A stretch of 64,000 bases of DNA from Beroe forskalii (taxonomy: Eukaryota > Ctenophora > Nuda > Beroida > Beroidae). Below are positions 41,701-51,049 of this stretch, piece after piece. Each line of letters begins with the position of its first letter. Position 1 is the stretch's first letter. The notes below the pieces were generated by a model that was given only the letters and a program-made list of their open reading frames with translations, did not search any database and was not told the DNA's origin. The position numbers and the translations under genes are program-made. The DNA lies in assembly GCA_011033025.1 (NCBI GenBank), contig WFMF01000533.1, positions 50,043-114,042 of the forward strand, read 5' to 3'.

Positions 41701-44700
41701 AATCTGAAATATCTGAAATAAAAGTAGGTATATTAAAATAAATAATTAACTAAGTTTAAATATTCTTTTCTTTTCTTTTATTTAATATATTCATTTTTTT
41801 TAAACTTCATTTTTCTTATTTTTTTTTTATTTTTTTTTGTTTTTTTTTTTTTTTTCGGTTTTTGTAACTTCATATTTCACCTCATCAGCAGACAGCTCTC
41901 ACCACGTCAGATTTCACCACCCTGGCACGGCACAAGATCTGAAGGTGTCAGAAAAAGAGGTAGAATTCAGGGAGGGAAGAGCAGGAGCGAGATAACCGAG
42001 AGAGAGGAAGATTAATTAGATCACGGAGTCAGCTTCTCCAGTAGAATAACGCGGATATTTGATCTATCGCCGTTTAATGCGAATTTTGTATATCTAGTAT
42101 ACTCTAGCCAATCTAGTGGTTTAGAGTTCTGAAAGTTCTTACTTATGTACCATTTAGCGGATAAATTTAGATAATTTATAGTTGGGTCGGTGTGGTTACA
42201 TAGCACGAAAAATATATTGTTCCTATCATCATAATGAGTGTCTATATTATTCTTAATGAATCTTTCCAGCTTATCTGTAAATAGCTGTGTGTGGGCATTT
42301 TAGGAATATATGTTCTAGAGTTTCTAAGGAGGTATGGCAAAGACTACACTGACCATTGTCCGTCGCAATTTTCATTTTGTATCTCATATATTTACAGGTT
42401 GAGATCCGCATTAGTAACTTATACTGAAATTGGATTAATTTATAATTGTTGGTAATGCCATTGAAGGTATTATCTAGCACTACTGTCCAGTCTATATAAT
42501 CTTTATTAAGGTGTGTAGTCCATGCTTTGAGTGCAGCAGTTTCTGAGTTAATGCACCCAAGGAATTGGCCTTTATAATTAACAGGCAAAAAAGTTTTTGC
42601 CATCTGGCGAGCCCCAAAAAATAATTTTTTCCAAAATTTTTTCGATTTTTGGTTTTCTTGTGTCCTAAGCTGTATGAAAATGCCCCAGGCATTTTAAATT
42701 GCCAAAGTCGGGAAATTCTGTTACACCCTAACGGTCATGGTAGATTGAAATACCTAGATGATCATGTAATTCAGGTGATACCAGCTTCAACAGGATAATT
42801 ACTGGCAGCTGTTACAGCTGTTACAGACAAAATGTACACAAGATGTCTGTCATTGATCAATAGGTGCAGAGATCAAAGTGCTCGATTCAAAGAATCAACA
42901 CATCTAACTGCCTTTTTATGTGCACAGTACTGTAGTCTTTATTATTAAACACAGGGCTTCTTGACCGAATTGAATCCCCAGTATTGGTGAAAACTGGACA
43001 TTGCTAATCAGCTAATCAAACCTTGTGAAGCGAGTAGCCTGACTCGAATATGATGGGCGGCAACATAACCAGAAAGAAGATGGTGGGGTTCAGCATCTCA
43101 GATTGGATGATGTTCCCAATGTTGAAGTGGGCGAATATCTGGAAGATACCTCCTATGATGGATCCTGAAAGTGGGAATTCTTAGAGAAGTGGAGTAGTGC
43201 AACTTGTAACAATGTAAATAAGCAAAAAGTAATATGTACAATAAATTTTCAAATAATTAATTTACTTTGGTGGCCCTTATAGTGAAAAGTCTGACCTCGC
43301 CCTTCACCACTTTCAATGTCTCAGAATGAGATATAACTATTTAAGAAAGTCATGTATTTTATAATCTACTCATTGGTATTTTTACATGATGAGTGATCAC
43401 AGATGCAACCACCTGGTAGTGAACTTTTCATACGTTCATGCATGTACATTGCTATATAAACTGTTAAACTGACCTATTGTCTATGATACACTATACAGAC
43501 TTTTATCTGTTTTGTATACAGCGTGGAAATTAGCAGTGATACGTAAGTAAGTCTTCAATAGATGCCACTTAGAAATGGACACGCCTTCAACTCAATAGTC
43601 AATAGGTATACAAAACTTAATGTCCCATTGTCCCAATAATAATGAATGATATAATGTAGGTCAACACAGTAGTAACATATCATAACTTGTAGGTATTCAA
43701 TAACTACTTCATGATTACGCTAATTACAATCTGTATTCTGTAATATTATTACATCTGTACAGAAGCGAGACCGAAGGAAGGCCGGAATTAGCTCCGATCA
43801 TGAAATGTGGTGTTTACGAAATGTGACCCATGTAAATTCTAGACTTGATCATAAAATTATATACCAGTATAACAGTATACCTATACAAACAAGGGCTAAA
43901 TCCTGCCATTCTTCAAAAGCCACAAACTGTCAGCTAGATCCAGCTAGATCACAATACTTCAATAGCTAGATCACAATAGCTCAATAGCTAGATCACAATA
44001 GCTCAATAGCTAGATCACAATAGCTCAATAGCTAGATCACAATAGCTCAATAGCTAGATCACAATACTTCAATAGCTAGATCACAATAGCTCAATAGCTT
44101 GATCACATAATCGCAGACTTATACAAGCATCCAGTAAAATTGCGTTTGGTCTGCTGGTCTACATAATTCCATACTTTTTATAAGATTTCAAGAGTATATT
44201 GCATCGGGAACAGAACGTGCCGTAAATTCTTGTATTATATCAGCAATCTTACTGTCAACCACTTTTGACACCTCCATTTAATACAATATGCACTGTACCA
44301 GTTCAGTATGTCAGTATGTGACAGTTCATATAATTTGAACTGGCCCGTTGCCAACTCACTGCTTCACAGAAATTAGAAAGCAACACACTCATAGTGTAAA
44401 GACTCTCAATGTACAGTCTGAGAATAGACTTATAGAAATGTAGAGGTATTACAAAGGTAGAGACACTGAACCCCCATGTGAGTAATTGCTACGGTGTTTT
44501 ACTACAATAAAACAGTACTGTATAAATATGTAACGTGTGGTTCAGTAGCAAAAGCGTCCATAACTGTGCTATTCAAAGGTTTATTAAAAGTGGACAAGTT
44601 GGTGATTCAGATACAGACCGTAGGAGTTTGTGTGAGCTATGAGCATTTACTGTTATCGCAATAAAGAAGGAACTACTCAACACGCTGGTGAGTGGTGGTT

Positions 44701-45355
44701 TGGAGGATTATAAAACTATAAAACAACTGATCATTACGTATTCTCATAACATACGAGCAGAAGCCGAATATAACATGAGGCGGAAGCCGACTATGACATG
44801 AGGCGGCAGCCGACTGACCTAGCACTACAATATACTATGACATGAGGCAGGAGCCGACTGACCTAACACTACAATAGCGATGCTCTCCGGGAGGTAGTGG
44901 AACTTGAACTTGATGAGGAGGTACACGAGTAGGATAGCCACTACCAACACACACAGGATGAAGAATATCCGGAAACTGTTCTGACTTTCCTCCTGAGATG
45001 CTTCCTGAGGCGGCTCAACAGGGGGTAATGCCTGTTTGTCTCCCGTTGTCTTGGAGACAGAGCTGTTGGTTTCCATGGTAACTCCCTCACCCAGTGTGTA
45101 CTGGGTTTTCAGCTGATCTGCAGCATTAGGGATGTCTCCTGTGTTCCTGTGATGGCGAAATGGTTACTGTGGACAGAGAATCACTCAAATTTTAATTACG
45201 ACAATTTGTAGCTTATCATATTAGCTTAGAGCCCACATTCATTTTGACAGCTGAGATTATTAATGAACACTGAGATTGTAAATTATAACTTACTGATCAG
45301 CGCAGAATCCAGTCTGAAGAAGCCCAGACAGCAGGAGCACTACTATCTTCAGCAT
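26780..45355 (-). CDS. SLC9A8: Na+/H+ exchanger NHE8, N-terminal two-thirds of the transport domain
   Basis: Exons on the minus strand: 45294-45355 (signal peptide [20 protein letters not shown]), 44863-45146 (acidic lumenal stretch, then helix [20 protein letters not shown] and [11 protein letters not shown]), 43022-43164, 35953-36054, 28056-28199 ([18 protein letters not shown], with the ion-binding aspartate region, and [13 protein letters not shown]) and 26780-27082 ([46 protein letters not shown]). All junction phases agree. The order and residues follow NHE8, an electroneutral exchanger of Golgi, endosome and apical membranes. One base is missing near 26921 (CCCTCCCAGAG where family members read PSLEF). 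The 3' exons, beginning with the usual LRTVAFLCE helix, are not visible and should be in the gap. The exon 4 to 5 intron contains the antisense sulfotransferase. Confidence 0.88.
27034..27172 (-). repeat. Duplicated acceptor and start of NHE8 exon 6
   Basis: The acceptor and first 49 bases of exon 6 (27082 downward) occur again exactly 90 bp upstream (27172 downward), with four differences. Both acceptors have pyrimidine tracts and both keep the frame after exon 5. Using the upstream one would add 30 residues, including a second [15 protein letters not shown]. Confidence 0.88.
27715..28060 (-). repeat. Minisatellite made of the NHE8 exon 5 end and its 5' splice site
   Basis: On the minus strand the real junction reads GTCATGACAGA/GTAAGTG. 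The intron after it repeats GTCATGACAGAGTRAGTGTTG about ten times in 20-32-bp units. Several copies keep a good donor (GTAAGTG or GTGAGTG); others are changed (GAAAGTG, GTTAGTG). The repeat begins in the exon itself. Confidence 0.9.
28781..28947. repeat. Fold-back with three nested hairpins
   Basis: The outer ends AATCAAACACCCTTAGGATA and complement are nearly perfect inverted repeats of about 35 bp. Inside are three hairpins: AATTATCACAC/GTGTGATAATT tipped by GCGAAGC, AATTATTGC/GCAATAATT tipped by GCCGAAGGC, and ATTATCACTC/GAGTGTGATAAT tipped by GCCGAAGGC. It lies in the exon 4-5 intron of NHE8. Confidence 0.9.
30475..30585. repeat. Inverted repeat GGGGTGTGATAATTTTTC
   Basis: The arms meet at ATAACTGTACAGTTAT, giving a long stem with a few mismatches. 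A direct copy of GGTGTGATAACTG inside suggests it grew by duplication. The arms share GTGTGATAATT with the 28781-28947 hairpins. Confidence 0.8.
31189..31290. repeat. 54-bp tandem duplication
   Basis: Two copies of ACTAACCAGTGTACAGTTGT... to ACAGCGCCAC. Each contains the small palindrome GTGTACAGTTGTACAC. Confidence 0.9.
33777..35156 (+). CDS. Galactose-3-O-sulfotransferase family protein, copy 2 (459 residues)
   Basis: The paralogue or allele of the gene at 22332. The start is set at ATG 33777, the position matching copy 1, directly after ctttcag; the longer upstream frame has no ATG support. Anchor, 5'-phosphosulfate loop ([14 protein letters not shown]), 3'-phosphate motif ([11 protein letters not shown]) and the [10 protein letters not shown] block are all unchanged. 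About eight substitutions separate the copies over the last 400 residues. The first 55 residues differ by about ten plus a two-residue insertion. The possible 5' UTR donor reads GTGCGT here instead of GTGAGT. It lies within NHE8 intron 4, on the opposite strand. Confidence 0.9.
   Translation: MKLSRQQNDIPIYRKKRNLVILLVLATVTVLVLNEYYPFDLYSILDNPHPNLMNFEGVKIPNPSNNDQRGNESRHHDLTAIKKRNIMFTKTGKTGGSTIGSILYLYGFRNSLNFLLYPYVNHMRRPELKDIKSLLPPRPGKEYNIQTQHSYFNPDFEHKVFPKDRSLYTTVVRSPVGRFRSHLVYTGSDKKERSKHEDGDKLSFEEVSNLYLDQFVPTCNFSALSVEPLHKSCIRLNILLQYLSWSHFTALLGNHTTLQERVDLYIQMLDKEYDLVMITDRMDESLVVLKEMMGWEMRDILYLRKKSSPENPSYSAATEERIVDLLNIEHQIFNYFNAKLDSHIDHLGKDRIRKAVSEFRVMREGFENRCFNKEAGKTPSCKKYPDSRGCNIVDWELSEYGKTGDLSCAFLYTRFSDYSKVVSDLQLSHDYTVRDFKYRTEGLKLKDVVERLRNETKQP
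35215..35530. repeat. GACCCC minisatellite after sulfotransferase copy 2
   Basis: An expanded version of the array at 23765-23890. Higher-order units of about 60-65 bp (TGAACCCCTACTGACCCCCT then GACGACCCTTTACTCACCCC) are repeated about five times. Confidence 0.92.
36700..41365 (+). mobile_element. LINE inside the TIR element
   Basis: Frames in order: an upstream acidic stretch; an AP-endonuclease (37080-37780; [25 protein letters not shown], then SLIDQIITN and DSDHCNF); a linker interrupted by a MITE; reverse transcriptase (39310-40430; [39 protein letters not shown]-type loop, YADDT); and a C-terminal part to about 40870. The 3' end is a run of TTTCAA hexamers (41311-41356). Stops and shifts break it into at least six frames, so it is inactive. 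Endonuclease type and tail suggest a CR1/L2/Jockey-like clade. Confidence 0.85.
38163..38856. mobile_element. MITE with TA target duplication, copy 2 (694 bp)
   Basis: Same element as 16853-17516 (ends CCTTATTGTAGGAAATTAAG, flanked by TA). It sits within the LINE: removing it restores AAATACTTTGCC (KYFA) in the LINE reading frame between the endonuclease and reverse transcriptase. Confidence 0.92.
41524..42535 (-). mobile_element. 5'-truncated L1-like LINE splitting the right TIR
   Basis: GCAGTTTCTGAGTT flanks it on both sides (41510-41523 and 42536-42549), a 14-bp target duplication. On the minus strand it ends in an A-rich tail (the T/G run at 41521-41566). The body encodes the zinc-knuckle C-terminal part typical of L1-type reverse transcriptases ([15 protein letters not shown], then [20 protein letters not shown]). 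The 5' 80-90% of the element is absent, as usual for target-primed integration. Confidence 0.88.
43935..44105. repeat. 22-bp tandem repeat (copy 2)
   Basis: Counterpart of 25765-25935 (AGCTAGATCACAATAGCTCAAT), with a slightly different unit count and arrangement. Confidence 0.93.
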
Positions 45356-46005
45356 ACTATATAGTTATATAGGTATATATTCCTCTACTGCGAGAGAGAC
45401 TGGCTGAATTGTGTCTTTGTGTTTGCGAACTCTATAATCTTCTTGGGAAATAGCACAGCCCTTTACAACACATTTTGTGTCTCCGCTACACAGAATGGGG
45501 ATGTAGCAGTGAGGAAATTACAAACGTCATATGCCTCAAAGTGGGATAATTCGTTACGATTTCATAATATGTAGCAATTAGAGAACGGGAATGAAAAACC
45601 CAGACATAAAGATTAGCTCCTCGTGGGATGGCCAAATGGAATTGGTGCATTTGGATCATAATTCATACTAAATACGAATTCAATTATAAACTAAAGATAT
45701 CGATAGACGATATCAGAATTCAAATAACATATTACTACCTGCATTACTGTACATTAAGAACTTTGTATTTTATTGTCTCAACCACTACTGGTTTGGTAAG
45801 GGTTCAAGACCTAAGTCTGAATAAACAGATATGTCCTAACTTTCTAAGTAATAAATCAATGGTGCTTAAACTTTAAAAAAATCATTATATAATATAGAAA
45901 TCACTAAAAGAACCCTGAACCAGTAACCCACGTCCAACACATAAGCAAACGTAAGAAATTCATCTAAAAAACCATCACAATGGATTTAATAATAAAAATT
46001 TGAAC
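45356..46005. other. Interval between NHE8 and the TTLL12-like gene
   Basis: Holds the NHE8 promoter (not resolved) and the 3' end of the TTLL12-like gene. An 82-codon + frame (45628) has no recognisable content. Confidence 0.5.
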
Positions 46006-48306
46006 TCAAGAAATGTTCCTAAACCCACTTACAGATGGCATAGGTTTACAAAATAATAACTTCCAAGCTGATGCAAGATGTTGAACAGAGGGAAAATAAG
46101 TCGGAGATGGGTTGATACCAACAAGCTTGATATCAAGCTGAGGAGTAATAAGGATCTGTACTCCATAACAATGTTTTTCTGAGGTTTTACTTGTTAGATT
46201 AGACAGCAAATCATGAAGGATGTGGTGTATCTTAGTTTCCGTTGACGGCCATGAATCCTTCAAACTAAACTCCACGAGGAACTTAGGCCACAATGTCGAT
46301 GGGAAGTTGCTTCCGTCGCTCCTTGGTATGAAATGGTCCGTTAGATAATAGTTTTCTCCCTCCTCCGAAGGCAACCGTGCCTTGTGAACTGATGGAATGT
46401 CAGAAACGTAGCATTGCTTGTCCCGAATAACAACTGTAAATTCAAGGCTGCACTGACGGTTCTCAAGTTGCAAAGACTCGATGTATGGCTGAGCAAAGTA
46501 AGTCAGACTGTTCTCACAGAGTCTTGCTAAACGTGTTGGGTCAGTCGTGAGGACTGACAAGGCTGAGTTTTCTGCGCACCTCATGAACCAGACAAGGTCC
46601 CAGGATGATGGTGAGGCAAGAATTGCAGCTAGTTCCTTGTTTAGATGATAACCAGCAGGCCACCAGTCAGCTGAACCAAACGTACTTTTGATAAATGTGT
46701 TCAAATGCAGCAAGTTAGTTAGGGCATTATCAAAACTATTGAAATTTACTAATCCATCCCGTTCTTTACGGCCTTGCTTCCAGTGACAACACTCCTTACC
46801 TGGAACTTCCTCCTTAACAACTGTTATACCAAGGTCTTTGAGAATGCCCATGGCACCCTCATTCAAACTCATGTCTGTCACCATAGTTAAAGAGGTACAG
46901 CCCTCATCGTTAGGTTCCAATTGTTCAACTGGGTCCCAACTACTTGGCTTGTATTTGTGAGGAGGCAGCAAATTATCATACTGGCTCTTGAATGTTTTTG
47001 GAACATCTTTTGCAAGATTTGCAGGGTTAGAAGCCCAGATTCTAGCTTTCCTTTGAAGTTCAGGTTCGTCACTGAAAAGAGTTACATATTTATTGAGGGA
47101 ACAAGTATCACCAGCTTTGACATTTTTGATGGGCCAAATCAATGTCATAATCTTCCCACCATAACAAGACCAGAAAGGGGCAAGTCGGAATGTAGGATTC
47201 TTGCTGTGTACCATCTTTGTGACAGTTTTAGGTGGCAGATACCAGTTATGTGCTTGTCTCCCTTCGGCAGTTACAGCTTGATAAGTAAGAGCACAACTCC
47301 AGAGCTGATCCATAGCCCCAATAAGTTCCCTCCTCCTCTCACAACTCAAGAAACCCTCACTTATCTTCTCCTCCCCAACAATGAGATTCTGCCACATGTA
47401 CTCTTCGTTTTCTCCTTTCTGGATGCTCGCTATGATGTTATCAGTGCCCTTCTCAAAGTACCACGTACACTCATCTGGTTGCACCATTCCCTCAAAGTTC
47501 CCATAGATTATGGGAGTCTCCCCTCGTATGCCAAATGTCCAGTGGCGACTGGTTATTTTGCTCACGACATCCCCCCTTTTGGTGCCAGGAGGAACAGGAA
47601 TTGTGACAGTGATAACATGTTCCTCTGCATCATCCTCCCATTTGTATTTATCTGTCGTACCAAAGCCATCTTCACCAATTTCTTGCTGCTTCTTCCTAAC
47701 ATACCCGTTATAAAGTTGCTCAAGTTCAGCCTCGGATTTCTCTTCTGTTACAGCTGACTTGAACTCTTCGAATGTTATGATTGACGGCTTTTTAGGGAGA
47801 TTCAGGGATTGAGCAAGCTTTTCTCCATCTACATTGTCTTCGGACAGGTCCTCAAGCTTCTGCACAGTAAGAACTAAGTCACCTTTGGCTTGGTGGTATG
47901 CTGCCTTTGCTGAATCAAATGAACATGAGCAAAACCCAGCAATTCCTTCGATGATCTCGTTAGATGTAAGGGAGGATTTAAATGCCCCATCATCAGGAGG
48001 ACCCATGATATCAAGTAAACGAGCAGGTTGACTGATATCTTCATCAAGATTAGAATAGGTGGTTCCACTCCCATCTCCAGTCCACAAATGAGGCACTAAG
48101 TAGACACAGCTGTAGGGTTGATGGGGTTTCAGTGCTACGACAACGCCATCCTTGACTTGGAGACCACTTTCGATGTCTAGCACAGTTTTAGGCTGCAGTT
48201 TCTCGTATACCTGTCTCCACGCTTCCTCAGGCAGCCCGTTGTGACGAAGTTGTTGTTCGTGGTACTGCACGAACTCACTGTATCCCTCTTCTAAATCAAT
48301 TCCCAT
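46006..48306 (-). CDS. TTLL12: TTLL12-like protein with inserted UBA-like and CS domains (766 residues)
   Basis: One long open frame. Residues 8-77 match the TTLL12 N-terminus (YSEFVQYHEQQLRHNGLPEE, VYLVPHLWT). 111-153 look like a UBA-type helical domain (IIEGIAGF...AKGDLVLTVQKL). 221-315 are a CS/p23 domain of NudC type (DKYKWEDDAEEHVITVTIPV, RGETPIIYGNF, DECTWYFEKG, MWQNLIVGEE). 325-430 return to TTLL12 (MDQLWSCALTYQ, IMTLIWPIKNVKAGD), and 440-755 are a diverged TTL ligase domain. Where active TTLs have a KPW-type nucleotide lysine, this one reads VWFMRCAENSAL; the metal-binding ExN near the end reads VGIN. It is therefore probably a pseudoenzyme, with CS suggesting an Hsp90 or dynein-pathway partner. 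A strong donor (GTAAGTGGG) at about 46033 suggests the last residues come from another exon. Confidence 0.85.
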   Translation of the reverse strand: MGIDLEEGYSEFVQYHEQQLRHNGLPEEAWRQVYEKLQPKTVLDIESGLQVKDGVVVALKPHQPYSCVYLVPHLWTGDGSGTTYSNLDEDISQPARLLDIMGPPDDGAFKSSLTSNEIIEGIAGFCSCSFDSAKAAYHQAKGDLVLTVQKLEDLSEDNVDGEKLAQSLNLPKKPSIITFEEFKSAVTEEKSEAELEQLYNGYVRKKQQEIGEDGFGTTDKYKWEDDAEEHVITVTIPVPPGTKRGDVVSKITSRHWTFGIRGETPIIYGNFEGMVQPDECTWYFEKGTDNIIASIQKGENEEYMWQNLIVGEEKISEGFLSCERRRELIGAMDQLWSCALTYQAVTAEGRQAHNWYLPPKTVTKMVHSKNPTFRLAPFWSCYGGKIMTLIWPIKNVKAGDTCSLNKYVTLFSDEPELQRKARIWASNPANLAKDVPKTFKSQYDNLLPPHKYKPSSWDPVEQLEPNDEGCTSLTMVTDMSLNEGAMGILKDLGITVVKEEVPGKECCHWKQGRKERDGLVNFNSFDNALTNLLHLNTFIKSTFGSADWWPAGYHLNKELAAILASPSSWDLVWFMRCAENSALSVLTTDPTRLARLCENSLTYFAQPYIESLQLENRQCSLEFTVVIRDKQCYVSDIPSVHKARLPSEEGENYYLTDHFIPRSDGSNFPSTLWPKFLVEFSLKDSWPSTETKIHHILHDLLSNLTSKTSEKHCYGVQILITPQLDIKLVGINPSPTYFPSVQHLASAWKLLFCKPMPSVSGFRNIS

Positions 48307-49625
48307 GGCACTATGTAAATTAAATATAAGATATTATATTCAACTTTATTGTATAGTAAGAGACCAACCGTAATATAAGGTAAGATATTTGCTTATTCAA
48401 GTTCTATCACTGTAATGAATCAAGTTTTGAAGGAAAAGTACTATCATAGGCAAGTTCTACTACTTTAACAGGAGTGAGAATTAAATACTCTGCCAATTAG
48501 TATTGCAGTGAGTAAAAAACGCAATTATATATTTTTTGCTCAGAAACTTGTAGAAAATGTGGTCATTTTTTGCAAGAAAAATCAGAGAAAGGAAAAGGGA
48601 ATTACTTTGCAGTACAATATAATGGCTTATGTGTGTCAGAACTTCAGAAGTATCAAAGAATTAATGTCTTGTGTCAGGTAAAAAAACGACTTAACTTGCT
48701 CAGGCACATGGTGATAAAAAGCGACTAAAAAGTAAAAAGACTTATATCATACGTGAGCAACAGAAAATAACAATGTTTGTGACATTATCATGCTAACTTC
48801 ATAATTGCAATTAAAAACAAATCATTACGTCCGTATTATTAACAGTTCCCCATTGATCCGTATAAATATCAATAACTGTTGCTCCTCCCAAACTACTGGC
48901 CGAGTACCTAACAATTTAAAACTCTGCACATAATAAGATGGTATATTTACGATTGGAATTCTAGAAACATCAATCAACGAATTTACAGAACCGATATTTG
49001 GCTAATTCATGGCTAAGGAAATTAAAAATATATCATTCATCATATTACATAAATAACACTAGGTATACATGGTACTACAGCCGCAGGCAAAACTAAATGC
49101 AAAATCTATACACAATATAATATTTTTTCAATAAATATAATGCTAGGTTTATCCTACATATATGATAGAAAGACATTATAATTAGCCATACAAACCGTCT
49201 TAAGTTTATAACATTAAGAAACTAGAGCCCTTATCAAATTTAAAACACAAATGAGCCACAGGATGCTATCTCTATATGGGCAATTTGTCGAAGTATATTA
49301 GATAGATATTATGATATGACTTGATCAAATAGCATGTTTGTAAGAGTGTGTTATTACATGATGACATTCAAGACTCCTCCACTGATCTCTACTGATACCA
49401 ATCAAATATTAAATTTCATGATTGGGAACTGATTAATCATAGATCCAACAGAACAGCACTATTCCAATCAATTTTCATACAGTATAATCGTATGATAATA
49501 TTTTATATGCAGCTATAATGCTGCCTTTCTTAAAAATGCAGTTTTTGAATAATAAGTTATGATAAAATATTCACCCTCGGAATTTTCCTGCATGAGATGA
49601 TAACCCAGTGCAGTGAGTCCCTAGC
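48307..49625. other. AT-rich intergenic region
   Basis: 1.3 kb with no gene, RNA or clear repeat that I can support. It should contain the promoter of the TTLL12-like gene. Confidence 0.5.
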
Positions 49626-50383
49626 TTAGCTACTCTGAGAAGTGTGAGTGTTACTCTCCTCCTCTTCCTCCTCAGCAAAGCTCTCCACATTGGCAAAGTA
49701 CAGGTCTCCAGGGTCAGGGAACTTGTGGGAGTTAGTGTAGAAGTTGGGCGGATTGTTCCTGGAGTTGTTAATGATGGGAGACATGGGCAGGGCGAATGAA
49801 GTTTGCTGCTGTTGGCGGAGTGCCCAGAATTGTCCAGACGGACAGTATTGTACCATCTGGATTAGGTTTGCAGTGTAAGATGCTTGGTGATTCTGCACGG
49901 CTTGAATGTACCTGAATAGAGGTAATGATATCATGAAACTAACGAGACTTGGACCTTTACTTACACTTAACAGCCATGTTGGATCACAAGTATGTGCATT
50001 ACAGCATTGAAATCGGAGAAATCTATGCCATTCTCATTAGGTAAGTACTCAATGAATGTTGAGTACAAAATGCATACCTAGTTCTATATTGAACAATACC
50101 ATTGATGTTCACTGTACAATGTACATGTTACCATTAATTATTGCATATTGTTACAAAATTAAATCGATAAAAATGTAAGAGCAAACCTTTTTTGTGACTC
50201 TAGGTAAAGCTTTTTATTCCTTTCACTCTTGTTCCGAATACATTTGGCATTATTGTTTTGTAACTTTTTGTAAGAGTCATCTAACTGACTAGTCCACCAG
50301 GGTTTAGGAGGTGCATCAGGCATACCACCACCTATCCCAACAGGTCCACCAACTGAACCCATCATTGTGCTAGAAAACGACAT
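49626..50383 (-). CDS. Unrecognised small protein, two exons, about 160 residues
   Basis: Exon 50187-50383 (ATG 50383; MSFSSTMMGSVGGPVGIGG, PPKPWWTSQLDDSYKKL, ending phase 2) joins exon 49626-49911 (YIQAVQNHQASYTANLIQMV, ending in an acidic, serine-rich tail and TAG) in frame through KR/YIQ. In between is a charged helix (RNKSERNKKLYLESQK) that continues through the junction as a likely coiled coil. Low-complexity ends and a helical middle suggest a scaffold or nuclear protein. A tttctag just inside the first exon could be an acceptor, so earlier exons are possible. I do not recognise a family. Confidence 0.65.
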
Positions 50384-51049
50384 GATATTATTGTAAAGAA
50401 ATCCAATAGCCAACAATAGCCCTCACAAGCTGTATGAGTCAAGAAATAAAGTAAAACTAGTGCTCAATATCTCAGCTTTTTTTTGGAGTTTTTAAAATTT
50501 AAATGTCATAGGTATGCTCCATGGAACATAAGCTCATAAGTTTTTGCACCAAACATTTCTAAAAATATCAAATACATAATACATTACTCAAGAAATACAA
50601 ATCTAGCTGATTTATTCTGACACTTTCTTGATATCATCTTGTTTTTCTAATAAATATAGGACATCTTTATAAGCATCACATAATTGAGGTAATTCATTAC
50701 TTTTAAAATCCTACCCATGTTTGCTATCATAACAGTTTGCTATCATTTTATATTAGTGCAGGATCTGGGTGGTCCACTGTCCAGGACTGGGTATCTGCTT
50801 TTAGCCCATGATATCACCAAAAGTAGCTTTGACACTACTCATGAGCACACTACCTCCATCCCATGAATATAGTTCAGGGATGCCTTCATGCTCAGCATAA
50901 CTACCACTGCACTGATTGATTATTAGAACAATCTTGACTTAATCCAGGTATGAAATTCATTAGAAATATAAATAAAATGTAAAACTGAATGTCTATAAAT
51001 TGATTTAAAAAATAAAGTTTCAGCAATGATCAATCACTTCAAACAAGGT
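50384..51049. other. Interval between the small gene and RRP7A
   Basis: AT-rich, no gene supported. Confidence 0.45.

Larger units (their letters stand above)
36401..42730. mobile_element. hAT-like TIR element carrying other transposons (6.33 kb)
   Basis: Both ends start TAGGGTGTAACAGAATTTCC and stay inverted copies for roughly 260 bp. ACGGTCAT is duplicated on both sides (36393-36400, 42731-42738). Block copy 1 shows the empty site (ACGGTGAT near 24839). An 8-bp target and TAGGG ends fit the hAT superfamily, but no hAT transposase is present. The body is a LINE, and the right arm is split by another LINE insertion. Either the LINE inserted into a small hAT-like MITE, or the ends mobilised a captured LINE. 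Confidence 0.85.
31757..44506. repeat. Large duplicated block, copy 2
   Basis: Counterpart of 18797-26323. The extra length is mainly the transposon nest at 36401-42730. This copy connects directly to NHE8 exon 2 on the right and exon 5 on the left, so it holds the exons in working order. Its left junction is at a T run near 31757. Confidence 0.9.

Noticed and set aside
46921-47757. 278-codon frame on the plus strand
   Set aside because: It is the antisense shadow of the TTLL12-like coding region.
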